Shown here piece by piece: positions 47,746-56,602 of a DNA stretch of 64,000 nt. Under the pieces are notes generated by a model. That model was not told where the DNA came from and did not search any database. It worked only from the letters and a program-made list of their open reading frames with translations. How positions within the stretch are numbered: position 1 is the stretch's first letter; every line of letters begins with the position of its first letter. The translations under genes were made by a program, and so were the position numbers. The stretch is from Lachnospiraceae bacterium (lineage in GTDB: Bacteria > Bacillota > Clostridia > Lachnospirales > Lachnospiraceae), in NCBI GenBank assembly GCA_017467845.1, contig JAFUKH010000010.1, positions 20,635 through 84,634 on the forward strand, read 5' to 3'.

Positions 47746-49179
47746 ATGGGGGCATATTATTTAGCAATTGATATAGGTGCATCCAGTGGGCGTCATATTC
47801 TTTCTCATATGGAGAACGGGAAACTGATTTTGGAAGAGGTTCATCGTTTTCCAAATGGGCTTCATGAGAAGGATGGCGAGAAGTGCTGGGACTATGAAGC
47901 ACTGTTTAACGAAATTAAGACAGGACTAAAAAAATGTAAGGAAATCGGCAAGGTTCCTGCCAGCGTAGGTATTGATACCTGGGGTGTTGACTTTGTGTTA
48001 TTGGATGAGAATGACAAGGTATTAGGTAATACTGTAGGTTATCGTGACGACAGAACCCAGGGCATGGATGAGGAAGTGTACAAAATCATCCCTCACGAGC
48101 AGCTTTACCTGCGTACTGGTATCCAGAAGGCTATCTTCAACACCATCTATCAGTTGATGGCTGTGAAGAAGGGACATCCGGAGTACTTAGAGCAGGCGAA
48201 GACATTTTTAATGGTGCCTGATTATTTCCACTACTTATTAAGTGGTAAGAAGTCTAACGAATATACCGAGGCTTCTACCTCTCAGTTATTAAATCCCGAG
48301 ACCAAGGAATGGGATAAGGAGTTAATCGAAATGCTTGGAATTCCTTCCGAGATGTTTTTACCAATCTCTGTTCCCGGTACCGTACTTGGAGATTTAACCG
48401 CAGAGCTTCAGGAGGAGCTGGGCTTCAACTGTAAGGTAGTGCTTCCTGCAACTCACGACACCGGCTCTGCAGTACTTGCTGTTCCGTCCAACAATCCGGA
48501 TACCGTATACATCAGTTCCGGTACTTGGTCTCTGATGGGTGTGGAGCGTATGGAAGCAGATTGCAGCTTAGAGAGTATGGCTCATAACTTCACCAACGAG
48601 GGCGGTTATCAGTATCGTTTCCGTTATCTGAAGAATATCATGGGTCTTTGGATGATTCAGAGTGTAAAGAAGGAGTTGAAGGAAGAGCAGGGTATTGATA
48701 TTTCCTTCGGTGAGCTTTGCGCAGAGGCTGCAAAGCAGAGCATTACCAGCTTAGTGGATTGTAACGACGGCAGATTCCTTGCACCGAAGAATATGACCAA
48801 GGAGGTGCAGGCAGCTTGCGCGGAGAGCGGTCAGCAGGTTCCTCAGACTCCGGCAGAGATTGCATCTGTTATTTATAATAGTTTAGCTAAGTGCTATGCA
48901 GAGACCATCGAGGAGATTCAGGAGATTACCGGCAAGACCTACGACAGTATCAGTGTAGTGGGTGGTGGTGCCAACGCAGAGTACTTAAATGTACTTACCG
49001 CAAAGTACACCGGCAGAACCGTATTTGCGGGTCCTACCGAAGCAACCGCAATCGGTAACCTGATGGTTCAGATGATGGTAGGCGGTGAGTTAACCGATCT
49101 TAATAGTGCGAGAGATTGCGTATTTGCATCTTTCGACGTAAAAACATATAACAATTCAGAACCTAGCGAATTGAATTAA
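47746..49179 (+). CDS. rhaB: L-rhamnulokinase
   Basis: FGGY-family sugar kinase phosphorylating L-rhamnulose. The 477 residues include YYLAIDIGASSGRHI, VGIDTWGVDFVLLDENDKVLGNTVGYRD (active aspartate region), CKVVLPATHDTGSAVLAVP and ISSGTWSLMGVE, with ISVVGGGANAEYLN in the C-terminal ATP domain. The start is the ATG at 47746 after AAGGAGG. The last residues (NNSEPSELN) and the stop codon lie within the left arm of the structured element at 49151, suggesting insertion at the gene's end. rhaA follows. Confidence 0.93.
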   Translation: MGAYYLAIDIGASSGRHILSHMENGKLILEEVHRFPNGLHEKDGEKCWDYEALFNEIKTGLKKCKEIGKVPASVGIDTWGVDFVLLDENDKVLGNTVGYRDDRTQGMDEEVYKIIPHEQLYLRTGIQKAIFNTIYQLMAVKKGHPEYLEQAKTFLMVPDYFHYLLSGKKSNEYTEASTSQLLNPETKEWDKELIEMLGIPSEMFLPISVPGTVLGDLTAELQEELGFNCKVVLPATHDTGSAVLAVPSNNPDTVYISSGTWSLMGVERMEADCSLESMAHNFTNEGGYQYRFRYLKNIMGLWMIQSVKKELKEEQGIDISFGELCAEAAKQSITSLVDCNDGRFLAPKNMTKEVQAACAESGQQVPQTPAEIASVIYNSLAKCYAETIEEIQEITGKTYDSISVVGGGANAEYLNVLTAKYTGRTVFAGPTEATAIGNLMVQMMVGGELTDLNSARDCVFASFDVKTYNNSEPSELN

Positions 49180-49298
49180 ATTTTGAACGTCAAGCTTGCT
49201 TGTAAGGGCAAAATTTGAATTCAATTCATTTGGTGAGAACCAAATATGAGCAAAAGGAAAGCTGTGAAACAGCGATTTTGCGAATGGTTCTGAATTGT
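49151..49298 (+). repeat. Multibranched structured element, copy 2
   Basis: The outer stem is a perfect 13-bp pair, ACAATTCAGAACC (49151-49163) with GGTTCTGAATTGT (49286-49298). Inside are GAATTGAATT/AATTCAATTC (49168-49177 with 49218-49227), AAATTTTG/CAAAATTT (49178-49185 with 49209-49216), CAAGCTTGCTTG (49191-49202), ATTTGG/CCAAAT (49228-49245), and GCAAAA...ATTTTGC around GCTGT-GAA-ACAGC. Loops and single strands match copy 1 at 30142; stems differ but stay paired. It covers the rhaB stop and ends 39 nt before rhaA. Confidence 0.78.
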
Positions 49299-49336
49299 AA
49301 AAGATACATTATATTTAATCTTAGGAGGATTATAAA

Positions 49337-50590
49337 ATGAGCGTTAAATCAAGATACGAAGAAGCGAAAGCTATGTACGCTGCATATGGCGTAGACACTG
49401 ACAAGGCAATTGAAATCTTAAAGAATGTACCTGTTTCCGTTCACTGCTGGCAGGGTGATGATGTTAAGGGATTTGATCAGGATGGTCCTTTAACAGGTGG
49501 TATCCAGACTACCGGTAACTATCCGGGTAAGGCTAGAACTCCGGAAGAGTTAATGGCAGATATGGACAAGGCTATGAGCCTTTGCCCGGGTAAGAAGAAA
49601 ATCAATGTTCACGCATGCTATGCTATTTTCGAGGATGGCGAGTGGGTTGACAGAGATAAATTAGAGCCTAAGCACTTTGCTAAGTGGGTAGAGTTTGCAA
49701 AAGAGAGAAACATGGGTATCGACTTCAACCCTACCTTCTTCTCCAGCCCTAAGGTAAAGGATGGTTTAACCTTATCCAGCCCTGACAAAGAGACCAGAGA
49801 TTTCTGGATTGAGCACGGTAAAGCTTGTATCCGTATTTCTGAGTACTTTGCAAAGGAGACCGGTATTCCTTGTGTAATGAACATCTGGACCGGTGATGGT
49901 TACAAGGATGTTCCTGCAGATCGTATGGGACCTAGAATGAGATATAAAGAGTCTATTGAAGCAATCTTAGCTGAGCCTTTTGATAAGAACTTAGTTAAGC
50001 CTTGTGTAGAGTCAAAGGTATTCGGTATTGGTGTAGAGTCCTTTACCGCAGGTAGTGCAGAGTTCACTTTAACCTTCGCTGCAACTCACGAAGGTTGCTT
50101 ACCTCTTATGGACAATGGTCACTATCATCCTACAGAGGTGGTATCTGACAAGATTCCTGCACTCCTTTGCTTCTTCCCTGAGCTTGCTCTTCATGTTACC
50201 CGTGGTATCCGTTGGGATTCCGACCATGTAGTGGTATTTGATGATGAGACCAAGGAAATCGCAAAAGAAATCGTTCGTAACGATGCACTTGATAGAGTAT
50301 ATATCGCTCTTGACTTCTTTGATGCAAGTATCAACCGTGTATCTGCATGGGCAAACGGTATCCGTTCTATGGAGAAGGCATTATTGAATGCATTGGTTAC
50401 ACCAAATGCTATGTTAAAAGATCTTCAGGATAACAATGAGTTTACCAAGCTTATGAGCATGCAGGAAGAAATGAAGACCATGCCTTTCGGTGATGTATGG
50501 AATTACTACTGTGAAGAGTGCGGTGTTCCTTCTAACTGGATTGAGGAAATTGAAGTTTACGAAAAAGAAGTTTTATCTAAGAGAGTTTAG
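49337..50590 (+). CDS. rhaA: L-rhamnose isomerase
   Basis: Converts L-rhamnose to L-rhamnulose with a divalent metal. The 417 residues show the family pattern: VPVSVHCWQGDDVKGF near 28-43, ITTGNYPGKARTPEEL-like GGIQTTGNYPGKA, MGIDFNPTFFSS, the metal-binding CLPLMDNGHYHPTEVVSDKI and HVTRGIRWDSDHVV. AGGAGG precedes the ATG. It should be expressed with rhaB, although the structured element lies between them. There is no rhamnulose-phosphate aldolase or transporter in the window. Confidence 0.95.
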   Translation: MSVKSRYEEAKAMYAAYGVDTDKAIEILKNVPVSVHCWQGDDVKGFDQDGPLTGGIQTTGNYPGKARTPEELMADMDKAMSLCPGKKKINVHACYAIFEDGEWVDRDKLEPKHFAKWVEFAKERNMGIDFNPTFFSSPKVKDGLTLSSPDKETRDFWIEHGKACIRISEYFAKETGIPCVMNIWTGDGYKDVPADRMGPRMRYKESIEAILAEPFDKNLVKPCVESKVFGIGVESFTAGSAEFTLTFAATHEGCLPLMDNGHYHPTEVVSDKIPALLCFFPELALHVTRGIRWDSDHVVVFDDETKEIAKEIVRNDALDRVYIALDFFDASINRVSAWANGIRSMEKALLNALVTPNAMLKDLQDNNEFTKLMSMQEEMKTMPFGDVWNYYCEECGVPSNWIEEIEVYEKEVLSKRV

Positions 50591-50601
50591 TTGTATAATG
50601 T

Positions 50602-50632
50602 TAGGGCTACCCGGTATGGGTAGCCCTATTGT
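50602..50632 (+). terminator. rhaA terminator
   Basis: TAGGGCTACCC (50602-50612) pairs with GGGTAGCCCTA (50618-50628), followed by TTGTTT. The spacer to the MATE gene also holds a hairpin near 50687-50717 that could influence its translation. Confidence 0.8.
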
Positions 50633-50732
50633 TTGCGCGAATAATGAGTCGGACGGACATGTTTACATGGATACCCGACGAATATCGCGACATCTAGTAG
50701 AGAATCTACGAGATATGTTTTGAGGTGTACTC

Positions 50733-52079
50733 ATGAAAAGAGAAAAAATAGATATGTGCAACGGTTCTATACCTAAGCAGATGTTTCTTCTTAGCCTGCC
50801 ATTGATGTTGTCCAATGTATTGCAGGTATTTTTCAATATGGCAGATGTGGCAGTGGTGGGACGGTTTGCAGGCGCAATTGCACTGGGAAGCGTAGGCTCT
50901 ACCAGTACCTTGGTGAACCTTTTTACCGGTATTTTAATTGGTACCAGTGGAGGCGTGAATGTGCTTGTAGCACTTTATGCCGGAGCTAAGAATAAAAAAG
51001 ACCTGAGAGAAATGGTGCATACATCTGCCATTATCTGTGCCATCATAGGCATATTGATGCTATTAGTTGGTTTTGGCTTTGCCAGAATTATTCTCGCAGC
51101 TATGAATACAAAGCCGGAGCTGATAGATGGTGCAGTATTGTACTTCCGCATTTATATGTTGGGAATGCCGGCACTGGCTATTTTTAATTTTGGTAATGCG
51201 GTTTTTAGTGCTAACGGAAATACTAAGAAACCGCTGTATTTCCTTAGCTTGGCCGGAGTTTGCAATGTAGTATTGAACCTGTTTTTTGTTATTGTATGTC
51301 ATATGAGTGTGGCGGGTGTGGCACTGGCTAGTATTATTTCTCAGTACCTTTCCGCAATTTTAATTATCCGGGAATTGTGCAAGAGCAAAGAGGATTATGG
51401 ACTGCGCTTTTCAGAGCTACGGCTTACCGGCTCTAAGGTAGCTCCTCTTCTAAAGATAGGAATTCCTTCGGGATTGCAGAATGGGATTTTTATGTTTGCC
51501 AACCTGTTTATCCAGATTGGTATCAATTCCTTTGACGCCACTATGGTAGCGGGGAATTCCGCAGCTGCCAATGCAGATGCACTGGTATATGATGTGATGG
51601 CGGCGTTCTATACCGCAGCGGCAAGCTTTATTGGTCAGAATCTGGGAGCACGAAATAAAAAGCGTATCATGCAAAGTTACTTTATTGGCATGGGCTACGC
51701 TTTGGTGGTAGGTCTCATTATGGGGCTGGGACTAGTGGTGCTTGGACATCCTTTCCTTGGACTTTTTGCTACAGAGGCAGCAGTTATTGAAGCCGGTATG
51801 CAAAGACTTATTGTTATGGGGTGTTCCTATTGGATATCCGCTTTTATGGACTGCTCGATTGCAGCGTCCAGAGGTCTTGGAAGAAGCGGCGTACCCACAT
51901 TTATCGTAATCATGGGCTCCTGTGTGTTTAGAATTATTTGGATTTACACAATTTTTGCACACTTCGGAACCATTATGTCACTGTATCTGCTGTACGCATT
52001 CTCTTGGACAATCACAGCTACTGCGGAGATGATTTATTTCTTCCATGCATACAGGCAGGAGACAAGAAATTGGTTATAA
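50733..52079 (+). CDS. MATE family efflux transporter
   Basis: A 448-residue inner-membrane drug/sodium or proton antiporter with twelve predicted helices in two related halves. Typical elements are MCNGSIPKQMFLLSLPLMLSNVLQVFFNMADVAVVGRFAG at the N-terminus (the MATE helix 1 pattern) and the mid-protein GIPSGLQNGIFMFANLFIQ. It is in the DinF/NorM-like branch of Firmicutes. GAGGTG precedes the ATG. The drug or metabolite is unknown. Confidence 0.92.
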   Translation: MKREKIDMCNGSIPKQMFLLSLPLMLSNVLQVFFNMADVAVVGRFAGAIALGSVGSTSTLVNLFTGILIGTSGGVNVLVALYAGAKNKKDLREMVHTSAIICAIIGILMLLVGFGFARIILAAMNTKPELIDGAVLYFRIYMLGMPALAIFNFGNAVFSANGNTKKPLYFLSLAGVCNVVLNLFFVIVCHMSVAGVALASIISQYLSAILIIRELCKSKEDYGLRFSELRLTGSKVAPLLKIGIPSGLQNGIFMFANLFIQIGINSFDATMVAGNSAAANADALVYDVMAAFYTAAASFIGQNLGARNKKRIMQSYFIGMGYALVVGLIMGLGLVVLGHPFLGLFATEAAVIEAGMQRLIVMGCSYWISAFMDCSIAASRGLGRSGVPTFIVIMGSCVFRIIWIYTIFAHFGTIMSLYLLYAFSWTITATAEMIYFFHAYRQETRNWL

Positions 52080-52083
52080 TGTA

Positions 52084-52338
52084 AAGAGGGCTGTTGCAAA
52101 GTACAAAAGTTGATTACGAGAGAATGTTGTGCGGGAATACCTCCCCTACGTTTGCATGGCTTAGAAAAAATGTGTAATAATTTCCAAAGCTGCTTTTTGC
52201 GTTCGAGTTGTGTTATTTCCACGTGTTAGACACTCTGCGCATCTGTCCCGCATAGTGTCTAACCTTGGAAAAACACAACAAATCAAGGAACGCAATGGCA
52301 GCTTTGTGAAATTCCAGCATTTTTGCAACAGCCCTTTT
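52084..52338. mobile_element. MITE-like long-hairpin element
   Basis: About 255 bp that folds almost end to end on itself. The ends are AGGGCTGTTGCAAA (52087-52100) and TTTGCAACAGCCCT (52322-52335). Inner matches include AAAGCTGC/GCAGCTTT, TTGCGTTC/GAACGCAA, TTGTGTT/AACACAA and GTGTTAGACACT/AGTGTCTAAC. The tip sequence TGTTGCAAA resembles IS6-type ends. No reading frame fits inside, so it is a non-autonomous element. It also forms a strong transcription barrier between MATE and truA. Confidence 0.7.
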
Positions 52339-52356
52339 GTGCATAGAAAGTTCTAT

Positions 52357-53103
52357 TTAGTGATAATCCACCTGCATCATACAGAGACCACAAGCCGGGG
52401 CAGTTGCTCCGGCTAATTTTCTGTCCTTGGCATCCCGAAGCTCTGCGATACTGTCGGGAGTACGCTTACCCATACCTACTTCTAAAAGGGTACCGGTGAG
52501 AATACGCACCATATGCTGCAGGAATCCGTTGCCATGATAGGTAAAAGTGATGTAAGGACCATCTTGTTGAATATCAATCTTGTCCACTGTTCGCACGGTA
52601 GACTTCTTCATACGAGGGTTGGAGCAGAAGCTTGCATAATCGTAGGTACCGATTAAATGCTGTGCAGCTCTACGCATGGCATCTATATCGGGAATCTGAT
52701 CTAAGGTATACACATACTTTCTGTCAAATACCGGTTTTAGTGCGCCGGCATAACAGGTGTAGCAGTAGGTCTTTCCTCGTGCATTATAGCGGGAATGGAA
52801 TCGGTCACCTGCTTCTACTACATTAGTGATGCAGATATCATCCGGTAGATAACGGTTCATATAGTCCCGGATTTCCTCACAAGTCATAGGGGTATCCAGA
52901 AAGGCATTGGCTATCATGGCTTTGGCATGTACCCCGGCATCCGTTCGGCCGCAACCGATGACCTCCACTAGGGATGCGCCAACCATTTTGGCAAGTACAT
53001 TCTCAATCTTCCCTTGAATAGTCATATCTGTAGTAGGTTGATGCTCCCAACCGTAAAATCTTGTTCCATCGAAACAGATGGTGAATCTATAGTTCTTCTT
53101 CAT
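52357..53103 (-). CDS. truA: tRNA pseudouridine synthase A
   Basis: Isomerises uridines 38-40 in the tRNA anticodon arm. The 248 residues begin NYRFTICFDGTRFYGWEHQP, with the catalytic aspartate in GCGRTDAGVHAKAM near 52. YASFCSNPRMKKSTVRTV and the FTYHGNGFLQHMVRILTGTLLEVGMG segment are family marks. AAAGGAAC precedes the ATG. It may be the last gene of the minus-strand run, after a 285-nt spacer full of hairpins. Confidence 0.94.
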   Translation of the reverse strand: MKKNYRFTICFDGTRFYGWEHQPTTDMTIQGKIENVLAKMVGASLVEVIGCGRTDAGVHAKAMIANAFLDTPMTCEEIRDYMNRYLPDDICITNVVEAGDRFHSRYNARGKTYCYTCYAGALKPVFDRKYVYTLDQIPDIDAMRRAAQHLIGTYDYASFCSNPRMKKSTVRTVDKIDIQQDGPYITFTYHGNGFLQHMVRILTGTLLEVGMGKRTPDSIAELRDAKDRKLAGATAPACGLCMMQVDYH

Positions 53104-53139
53104 GTAGGTTCCTTTCTGTGTGTAGTGTGAATTGGTCTA

Positions 53140-53386
53140 TCCTGACTCGAAAAATGGGCAGGATTCTTTGTTCTTGGGCCCGAGGTATCTGAGCTTGGAC
53201 ATATAGAGCGTGAGCTGTATTCCAGTGTCCAAGAAAAAGGACTATTTAAGACAATCTGTCTTTGCGGTGCGGATTACCATGCCAAAATGTCCGCGACACA
53301 AAGAAAAGACGATTTTGCGTCAATGCAAGCATGCTTGAATGATAATTCTTGGACATCCTTGACTGAATAAACTTATATATGTCCAA
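53140..53386. repeat. Nested inverted-repeat region between truA and a GNAT gene
   Basis: TTGGACATATA (53205-53215) pairs perfectly with TATATGTCCAA (53376-53386). Inside that, TGTCCAAGAA (53226-53235) pairs with TTCTTGGACA (53346-53355), with CAAGC-AT-GCTTG and a GACG...CGTC pair within. ATCCTG/CAGGAT lies further left. The design recalls the multibranched elements at 30142 and 49151, including the CAAGC-NN-GCTTG knot, but primary-sequence similarity is weak. Confidence 0.45.
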
Positions 53387-53388
53387 AA

Positions 53389-53826
53389 TCATATAGCATA
53401 CATATACCAATTGCCATCAGATTTCAAAAATCCCAGTGCCAGAAACATTTTCTGACTCTGTGTGTTGAAGGGATATATTTCTGCTTTTACTGCACTTAGC
53501 CCTTTTTCTCTGGCCAGTTCAATAATGTTTTGTACACATCGCCTACCAATATGTCTATTCTGATATTCCCTGCAAATGACAATGCTGATTTCGTCATCCT
53601 TTAGGGTAATATCCCCCACCAGCTGAGATTGATACTCTATGTAGTAGCAATCACCATGGGTGGAAAGATAAGTGTACATTCTTTGGAGACGTTCCAGTGT
53701 ATAGGGATAATCGATATTATCCACTTGCTTACATAAATCTAAGTCCTGATACCATTTTAACGCCACATCGTAATTTACATAATAAGGAATTAATGCCAAT
53801 TCGTCGTCGATGCGTCTGGGTTCCAT
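53389..53826 (-). CDS. GNAT N-acetyltransferase
   Basis: A 145-residue acetyltransferase. The acetyl-CoA binding loop is EYQNRHIGRRCVQNIIELA near 100-118 and the later segment is VKAEIYPFNTQSQKMFLALGF. It starts 3 nt after the stop of the Nudix gene, so it is the next gene in the same operon. It is related in fold but not in sequence to the other GNAT genes here. The substrate is unknown. Confidence 0.82.
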   Translation of the reverse strand: MEPRRIDDELALIPYYVNYDVALKWYQDLDLCKQVDNIDYPYTLERLQRMYTYLSTHGDCYYIEYQSQLVGDITLKDDEISIVICREYQNRHIGRRCVQNIIELAREKGLSAVKAEIYPFNTQSQKMFLALGFLKSDGNWYMYAI

Positions 53827-53829
53827 ACT

Positions 53830-54282
53830 CTACTTCAGAGCCTCCATCCATTCTCCATTTTCCTTGTAAAAGAAATATTCGCTGATATCTTCATTTAAGA
53901 AAACTTCCAACATTTTCTCCATTCCATCAGCGAGGCGAAGATTCTTCAATTCCTCAAAATCTACCCAATAAACCGTACCTTCCTCTGAGGAAGAAAGAGT
54001 TCCTTCAAATTTATCGGTTTTGTAGAAGAGCACCATGTACCTGGAACCATCATCATTGGTCCAGTCTTTGATTCCGCACAACTGTGGTGAGGAGATTTTA
54101 AGCCCGGTTTCTTCTAATACTTCGCGAATCACAGCATCAGTGAAGGATTCGCCTCGTTCCACATGCCCGCCCGGAAATGTGATACCGCGGTAATCATCGT
54201 CTATTTTCTCTTGAACAAGGACGTTGCGGCCATTATAAATCATGCACATATTTGTCAAGGTTACAATCTCTGTTCTTGCCAT
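53830..54282 (-). CDS. Nudix hydrolase (MutT/8-oxo-dGTPase-like)
   Basis: A 150-residue Nudix protein. The box GGHVERGESFTDAVIREVLEETGLKI fits GX5EX7REUXEEXGU and gives the metal-binding glutamates. The N-terminal ARTEIVTLTNMCMIY is typical of the MutT/8-oxo-dGTP diphosphatase group. It would clean damaged nucleotides or other nucleoside diphosphate derivatives. It lies between MazG- and GNAT-type genes in a small-molecule repair operon. GGAGAAAAG precedes the ATG. Confidence 0.88.
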   Translation of the reverse strand: MARTEIVTLTNMCMIYNGRNVLVQEKIDDDYRGITFPGGHVERGESFTDAVIREVLEETGLKISSPQLCGIKDWTNDDGSRYMVLFYKTDKFEGTLSSSEEGTVYWVDFEELKNLRLADGMEKMLEVFLNEDISEYFFYKENGEWMEALK

Positions 54283-54360
54283 TTCTTTTCTCCGAATATC
54301 TTATTTCTACGGTAAAGCTTGTCCATTCAATGCGATTGTACATCATCACATTGTCCGGAG

Positions 54361-54687
54361 TTACCACCGCTTCATATTCCTCTCAAATTTCTGTGTATAA
54401 GCTTGTTTCAGTTCCTCGGCAGTAATGCCGTAGCAAAGCATGACATCATTGTAATACATGAGTACATCGGCTAGTTCCTCCACTAAATCCTTGCGGAGGT
54501 TTTCTTCCTGGCAAGCTTTCTGTTCGCCGTGCTTCTTGACAATATCGATAACCTCGCCCACTTCACCAATCATCCACAGGAGCTTGTTCTTACCGGCTTC
54601 TGGGCAGATGGGCTCCCATTTGTCCTTGTATTTATCCTGTAGTGTTTTCTGCATTTCCAGCATTTCATTTATTGAAAAGTCTGCCAT
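54361..54687 (-). CDS. MazG-like nucleotide pyrophosphohydrolase
   Basis: A 108-residue all-alpha NTP pyrophosphohydrolase. LWMIGEVGEVIDIVKKHG and DLVEELADVLMYYNDVMLCYGIT supply the EExxE and ExxD metal-binding motifs. It is the short, single-domain kind that removes non-canonical nucleoside triphosphates. AAAGGAG lies before the ATG. It is 14 nt downstream of panE in the same direction and 78 nt before the Nudix gene. Confidence 0.87.
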   Translation of the reverse strand: MADFSINEMLEMQKTLQDKYKDKWEPICPEAGKNKLLWMIGEVGEVIDIVKKHGEQKACQEENLRKDLVEELADVLMYYNDVMLCYGITAEELKQAYTQKFERNMKRW

Positions 54688-54701
54688 GAAAGGAATCTCC
54701 T

Positions 54702-55619
54702 TTAGTAATCAAATTTGTTATCGTTCTTCTCCTCTAGTGCCTTAATTAAGTGATATGTGTACTCGCAGTAAGGAACGGGAATATTCAGCTCGGCTGCCAT
54801 GCGCATCATCTCTCCGGTGAACATGTCGATTTCGGTATGGCGTCCTGCATCAATATCCTGCAAGGTGGAGAAGCGGGCTTTGAAATTTGAGCCGCGGAAG
54901 AGCAAAAGCTCATGGTCGAAAGGGATACCCTTTGCATTTGCTACCTGCGCAACCTCTCTCCAAAGACAGGCTGCGATGTGATTTACATGGACGCTGTCTA
55001 TATAGGCACCAAATCCTACACCGAGGATGGCCTGGGGAAGGTTCTGCGAGATGTTGCTGGCATATTTGGTCCACATGTCCAGAACGATATCCTCCACGAA
55101 ATGAAAGCGGATATCCGTATTTTCAAAAAAGGCTTTAAGGGCAAGAATACGCTCCGTAGGAGCGGAGATTCCTTTTTCACCTACAAAAACGCCCGCCGTA
55201 CTTTCCGGGGAAAAGGTGATATGATTGCCTTCTCGGATGGAAGCGATACGCATCACGGAATACAGCACATGCTCCATACCGATGGCGTTTCCAATGATTT
55301 CTTCGGAAGTTACACCATTAAGGAGGCTGATAACAATGGTATTTGCATCTACAATAGTCTTGATATCCTCCAGGGCCTCTACCAAACCATCCTGCTTGCT
55401 GGAGACGAGAAGTAAATCCACGCCGTCTACTTGAGTGGGTTCTTTTACGGAGAATGTATATGGTTGTCCGTTGATAATCAGTCCTTCTCTTTCTAAACGT
55501 TCCTTGCGCTCGCCTTTAGCAATCACGCAGAAGTTGTCGCCAAGCTTCTCGGCAAGCCCCCATATAAAATATGCGCCAACTGCTCCGGCGCCAAGTAATG
55601 CTACTTTTTGAATTTGCAT
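54702..55619 (-). CDS. panE: 2-dehydropantoate 2-reductase family protein
   Basis: NADPH-dependent ketopantoate reductase, 305 residues. GAGAVGAYF at the N-terminus is the cofactor loop. WTKYASNISQNLPQAILGVGFG holds the catalytic lysine, and FSTLQDIDAGRHTEIDMFTGEMMRMAAELNIPVPY is the typical C-terminal helical signature. It likely makes pantoate for coenzyme A. No panB/panC genes are nearby, and some family members reduce other keto acids, so the symbol is a family-level call. Confidence 0.8.
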   Translation of the reverse strand: MQIQKVALLGAGAVGAYFIWGLAEKLGDNFCVIAKGERKERLEREGLIINGQPYTFSVKEPTQVDGVDLLLVSSKQDGLVEALEDIKTIVDANTIVISLLNGVTSEEIIGNAIGMEHVLYSVMRIASIREGNHITFSPESTAGVFVGEKGISAPTERILALKAFFENTDIRFHFVEDIVLDMWTKYASNISQNLPQAILGVGFGAYIDSVHVNHIAACLWREVAQVANAKGIPFDHELLLFRGSNFKARFSTLQDIDAGRHTEIDMFTGEMMRMAAELNIPVPYCEYTYHLIKALEEKNDNKFDY

Positions 55620-55641
55620 GATGTTACTCCTTTATATTTTA

Positions 55642-56106
55642 TTACTTTGGCAACTCCATCTCAGCATCCATTTTTACAAATCCGTATTTTTCATATAATG
55701 GTCGCCCCATCTCCGTGGCTTCCAGTGAAATGGAGGATATTCCTCTGGCGTGTGCATCACGAACTAACAAATCCAGAGTTTTAAATGCAATCCCTTTTCT
55801 TCTGTATGCTGGTTTTGTGTACATATTCATGATGTATGCTTTGTGGCCGCTCGGATTATGATATGTGGGCATTATTTTAAAATAGCTGATGCCACCGGCC
55901 CCCACAAATATGTCTTCGTCAAAGACTAAATAAGCAGTATGCGTGCTGCTTCTCAAGGCTTCCTGATAATACTGATATGATTGCTTTTTTACTTGGGACA
56001 TATCCACATCGTCACTTAATCGGTTGGCAGCCCGTAACACCTCTATCCTTGTTTCTACCAACATTTCTAAGTCTTCGAGAGTGGCTTTTTTATAATTCAA
56101 TGACAT
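55642..56106 (-). CDS. GNAT N-acetyltransferase
   Basis: A 154-residue acetyltransferase with the acetyl-CoA loop YTKPAYRRKGIAFKTLDLLV near 98-117 and the C-terminal ISLEATEMGRPLYEKYGFVKM. It is the first gene of the minus-strand run that continues with panE, 22 nt away. Its ligand is unknown; small amine or amino-acid acetylation is likely. Confidence 0.87.
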   Translation of the reverse strand: MSLNYKKATLEDLEMLVETRIEVLRAANRLSDDVDMSQVKKQSYQYYQEALRSSTHTAYLVFDEDIFVGAGGISYFKIMPTYHNPSGHKAYIMNMYTKPAYRRKGIAFKTLDLLVRDAHARGISSISLEATEMGRPLYEKYGFVKMDAEMELPK

Positions 56107-56219
56107 AGCTTGCTACCTCTGCGTAGTTATCTTCGTACATACCTTGTTTATTTCCTCCACCTTTTACAATCCGGGAGATTTTAAAAATATTGTACTATGT
56201 ATTTCCGGAAAAAACAATT

Positions 56220-56602
56220 ATGTCAAAAGAACGGAAGATGGACTTGACGGAGAAAACACAAAAACCAGCCAATCCGTGCGGCATGGGACGAAGAGAAGGA
56301 AGAGTGGTATTTCTCCATAGTGGATGTTGTAGGAGTATTGACGGAACAAGCCACGCCACGTGGAGCAAGTAATTATTGGGCTAAGTTAAAGGAAAGGTTG
56401 AAAAATGAAGGGGCAGATGAACTGCTGACAAAATGTCAGCAGTTGAAAATGGTGGCAACTGATGGAAAGAGACGCTTAACCGACGTGGCTGACACAGGTA
56501 GGGCGTGAGCGTTTGGAGGGAACTATTGATCCGGAACAGGCCATAGACAGAGCATTAGCTACATATTTGAAAAAGGGATATTCCAGAGAATCTAAAAAGT
56601 AA
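56220..56602 (+). pseudogene. Bro-N/phage antirepressor-like gene, decayed
   Basis: Three frames carry consecutive pieces of one protein. MSKERKMDLTEKTQKPAN is followed, after a shift, by IRAAWDEEKEEWYFSIVDVV and on through WAKLKERLKNEGADELLTKCQQLKMVATDG to DVADT. After a loss of about 23 codons and a further shift come GRERLEGTIDPEQAIDRALA and TYLKKGYSRE, then a stop. This is the Bro-N phage-antirepressor type common in Lachnospiraceae mobile DNA. It marks an old insertion site between the sanitation operon and GH43. Confidence 0.75.
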
